This document shows, piece by piece, positions 62,924 through 64,000 of a DNA stretch of 64,000 nucleotides. The notes beneath the pieces were generated by a model. That model saw only the letters and a program-made list of their open reading frames with translations. It had not been told where the DNA came from and made no database searches. The stretch covers positions 62,001-126,000 of the forward strand of contig NZ_JAIEZQ010000003.1 in the NCBI RefSeq assembly GCF_019679455.1, written 5' to 3'. Every line of letters begins with the position of its first letter. Position 1 is the stretch's first letter. A program made the translations under genes and the position numbers. This DNA is from Nocardioides jiangsuensis. Its GTDB lineage: Bacteria > Actinomycetota > Actinomycetes > Propionibacteriales > Nocardioidaceae.

Positions 62924-62980
62924 CGCCGGTCGCGCGCACGGCCCGCGCCGACGCGGGCTGCGCCGTCCTCGTCGACGCGC

Positions 62981-63586
62981 TCAGGGAGCCGGGAAGGCCC
63001 GCCACAGGTCGGTCCAGCGCACGCCCACCTCGGCGAACATCTCGCGCAGGAGCGGGAGGCCGATCCCGACCACGGTGTGCGGGTCGCCCTCGATCCCGCG
63101 CACGAAGGCGCCGCCGAGGCCGTCGAGGGTGAACGCGCCCGCCACCTTCAGCGGCTCGCCGGTGGCCACGTAGGCGTCGATCTCGTCGTCGCCGAGATCG
63201 GCGAAGTGCACCACGGTGTCCGCAGACCTCGCCACCTCCGTGCCGGAGCCGGTGTCGACCAGGCAGTGCCCGGTGTGCAGCACGCCGGACCGGCCCCGCA
63301 TCGCGCGCCAGCGCGCGCGAGCCTCGTCCGCGTCGGCGGGCTTCCCGTGCACGGCGCCGTCGAGCTCGAGCACCGAGTCGCAGCCGATCACGAGCGCGTC
63401 GGGCACCCCCGCCGCCACCGCGTGCGCCTTGAGCCGGGCCAGCTCGACGGACAGCGCGGCGGGGTCGGCGGTGGTCACCTGGGACTCGTCGACCCCGGAC
63501 ACGACCACCTCGGGGCCGACGCCCGCGCTGCGCAGCGTGGCCAGGCGGGCGGGCGAGGCGGAGGCGAGGACCAGCCGGGACCTCAT
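62981..63586 (-). CDS. maf: Maf-family nucleotide pyrophosphatase
   Basis: A 201-aa Maf/YhdE-type protein, a house-cleaning enzyme that hydrolyses non-canonical or canonical NTPs (dTTP/UTP type) to NMP. The N-terminal LVLASASPARLATLR is the SxSxxR substrate loop; VIGCDSVLELDG holds the catalytic Asp; TGEPLKVAGAFTLDGLG closes the site. ATG 63586 overlaps the upstream gene's stop (63583-63585), so it is coupled to the DUF885 gene. Confidence 0.92.
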   Translation of the reverse strand: MRSRLVLASASPARLATLRSAGVGPEVVVSGVDESQVTTADPAALSVELARLKAHAVAAGVPDALVIGCDSVLELDGAVHGKPADADEARARWRAMRGRSGVLHTGHCLVDTGSGTEVARSADTVVHFADLGDDEIDAYVATGEPLKVAGAFTLDGLGGAFVRGIEGDPHTVVGIGLPLLREMFAEVGVRWTDLWRAFPAP

Positions 63587-64000
63587 GCGAGGCGGGCCAG
63601 CGCGGCGCGGAGCGGGTCCAGCCCGATCGAGCCCAGGTCGAGCGCCTCCCGGTGGAACGACTTGAGGTCGAACGCGTCGCCGAGGCGGGCACGGGCGTCC
63701 TCGCGGGCCTGGAGCCAGATCCGCTCGCCCACCTTGTACGACGGCGCCTGCCCCGGCCAGCCGAGGTAGCGGTTCACCTCGAACACGATCACCGGGTCCT
63801 CCATGCGGCAGTGCTGACGCATGAACTCCAGGCCCAGCTCGGGGGTCCAGCGCTCGCCGGGGTGGAACCCGAACGGGTTGTCCTTCGGGATCTCCAGCTG
63901 CAGGTGCATGCCGATGTCGATGATCACCCGCGCGGCCCGGAAGCCCTGGGCGTCGAGCATGCCCATCTTGTCGCCGGGGTCGTCGAGGTAGCCCAGCTCG
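63583..64000 (-). CDS. DUF885-family protein, C-terminal part
   Basis: The C-terminal 139 residues of a gene whose 5' part lies beyond the right edge. It reads ELGYLDDPGDKMGMLDAQGF, ARVIIDIGMHLQLEI, VNRYLGWPGQAPSYKVG and FHREALDLGSIGLDPLRAAL, the pattern of the DUF885 (helical metalloprotease-like) family; the expected active-site HExxH/ExxH part is out of view. Function is unknown. The stop overlaps the maf start by 4 nt. Confidence 0.85.
   Translation of the reverse strand, partial: ELGYLDDPGDKMGMLDAQGFRAARVIIDIGMHLQLEIPKDNPFGFHPGERWTPELGLEFMRQHCRMEDPVIVFEVNRYLGWPGQAPSYKVGERIWLQAREDARARLGDAFDLKSFHREALDLGSIGLDPLRAALARLA

Overview
The window is a GC-rich actinobacterial chromosome segment. 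Evidence: very strong G/C preference at third codon positions, many GTG starts and some TTG starts, 4-nt ATGA/GTGA gene overlaps, an SCO4848-type membrane protein, an LpdA-type quinone reductase and a Tad pilus locus of actinobacterial style. The protein set looks like Nocardioides or a close relative (Nocardioidaceae); this is inferred from overall gene content, not from a marker gene. No rRNA, tRNA, insertion sequence, integrase or CRISPR array was found.

Layout. 0-7.3 kb: end of an unidentified gene, a YihY/BrkB membrane protein, a small membrane protein, a PLP-dependent threonine dehydratase-like enzyme, a GNAT acetyltransferase, an OsmC protein and the complete sdhCDAB operon (minus strand). 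7.4-11.6 kb: a GT4 glycosyltransferase with the internally deleted remnant of a second glycosyltransferase behind it, a B12-dependent acyl-CoA mutase large subunit and an M20 amidohydrolase. 11.7-19.8 kb: a nucleoside uptake and breakdown operon (BMP-family binding lipoprotein, ABC ATPase, two permeases, cytidine deaminase, a cytochrome P450, thymidine phosphorylase).

19.8-28.1 kb: a compact type VII secretion-like cluster: an EccC/EssC-type triple ATPase read divergently from a small WXG100-like protein, an 823-aa protein with an N-terminal WXG100 domain and a lipoprotein translationally coupled to it, then a separate WXG100 protein. No EccB, EccD, EccE or mycosin gene is present here. 28.1-37.4 kb: a Tad/Flp pilus operon (CpaB, TadZ-like, TadA, TadB, TadC, Flp pilin, two TadE-like, a TadG-like) ending in a 927-aa membrane protein that joins a LysM domain to a BTAD-type regulator domain.

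37.4-50.0 kb: nucleoside and sugar-phosphate salvage resumes (adenosine deaminase, uridine kinase, deoC with two aldehyde dehydrogenases, a phosphohexomutase-type enzyme, purine nucleoside phosphorylase). The secretion/pilus block therefore sits inside a salvage neighbourhood. Between add and the uridine kinase gene lies an unusual 370-bp palindromic element built from 22-bp tandem units. 50.0-54.9 kb: gamma-glutamylcyclotransferase-like protein, LpdA, a Gly/Asp-rich protein and a secreted SpoIID/LGFP cell-wall protein behind an AT-rich upstream region full of palindromes. 54.9-64 kb: pyruvate carboxylase, a biotin-dependent acyl-CoA carboxylase alpha chain, a MerR regulator divergent from an acyl-CoA dehydrogenase across a near-perfect operator, a GtrA protein, a rhodanese-like lipoprotein lacking the catalytic cysteine, Maf and the 3' part of a DUF885 gene.

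How the parts fit: nucleosides imported by the BMP/ABC system can be deaminated (cdd, add), phosphorolysed (deoA, purine nucleoside phosphorylase), isomerised (phosphomutase) and cleaved by DeoC to acetaldehyde and glyceraldehyde-3-phosphate, with the aldehyde dehydrogenase next to deoC as an obvious acetaldehyde sink. The acyl-CoA mutase, the biotin carboxylases, the acyl-CoA dehydrogenase and Sdh suit propionate, branched-chain or fatty acid oxidation into the TCA cycle.
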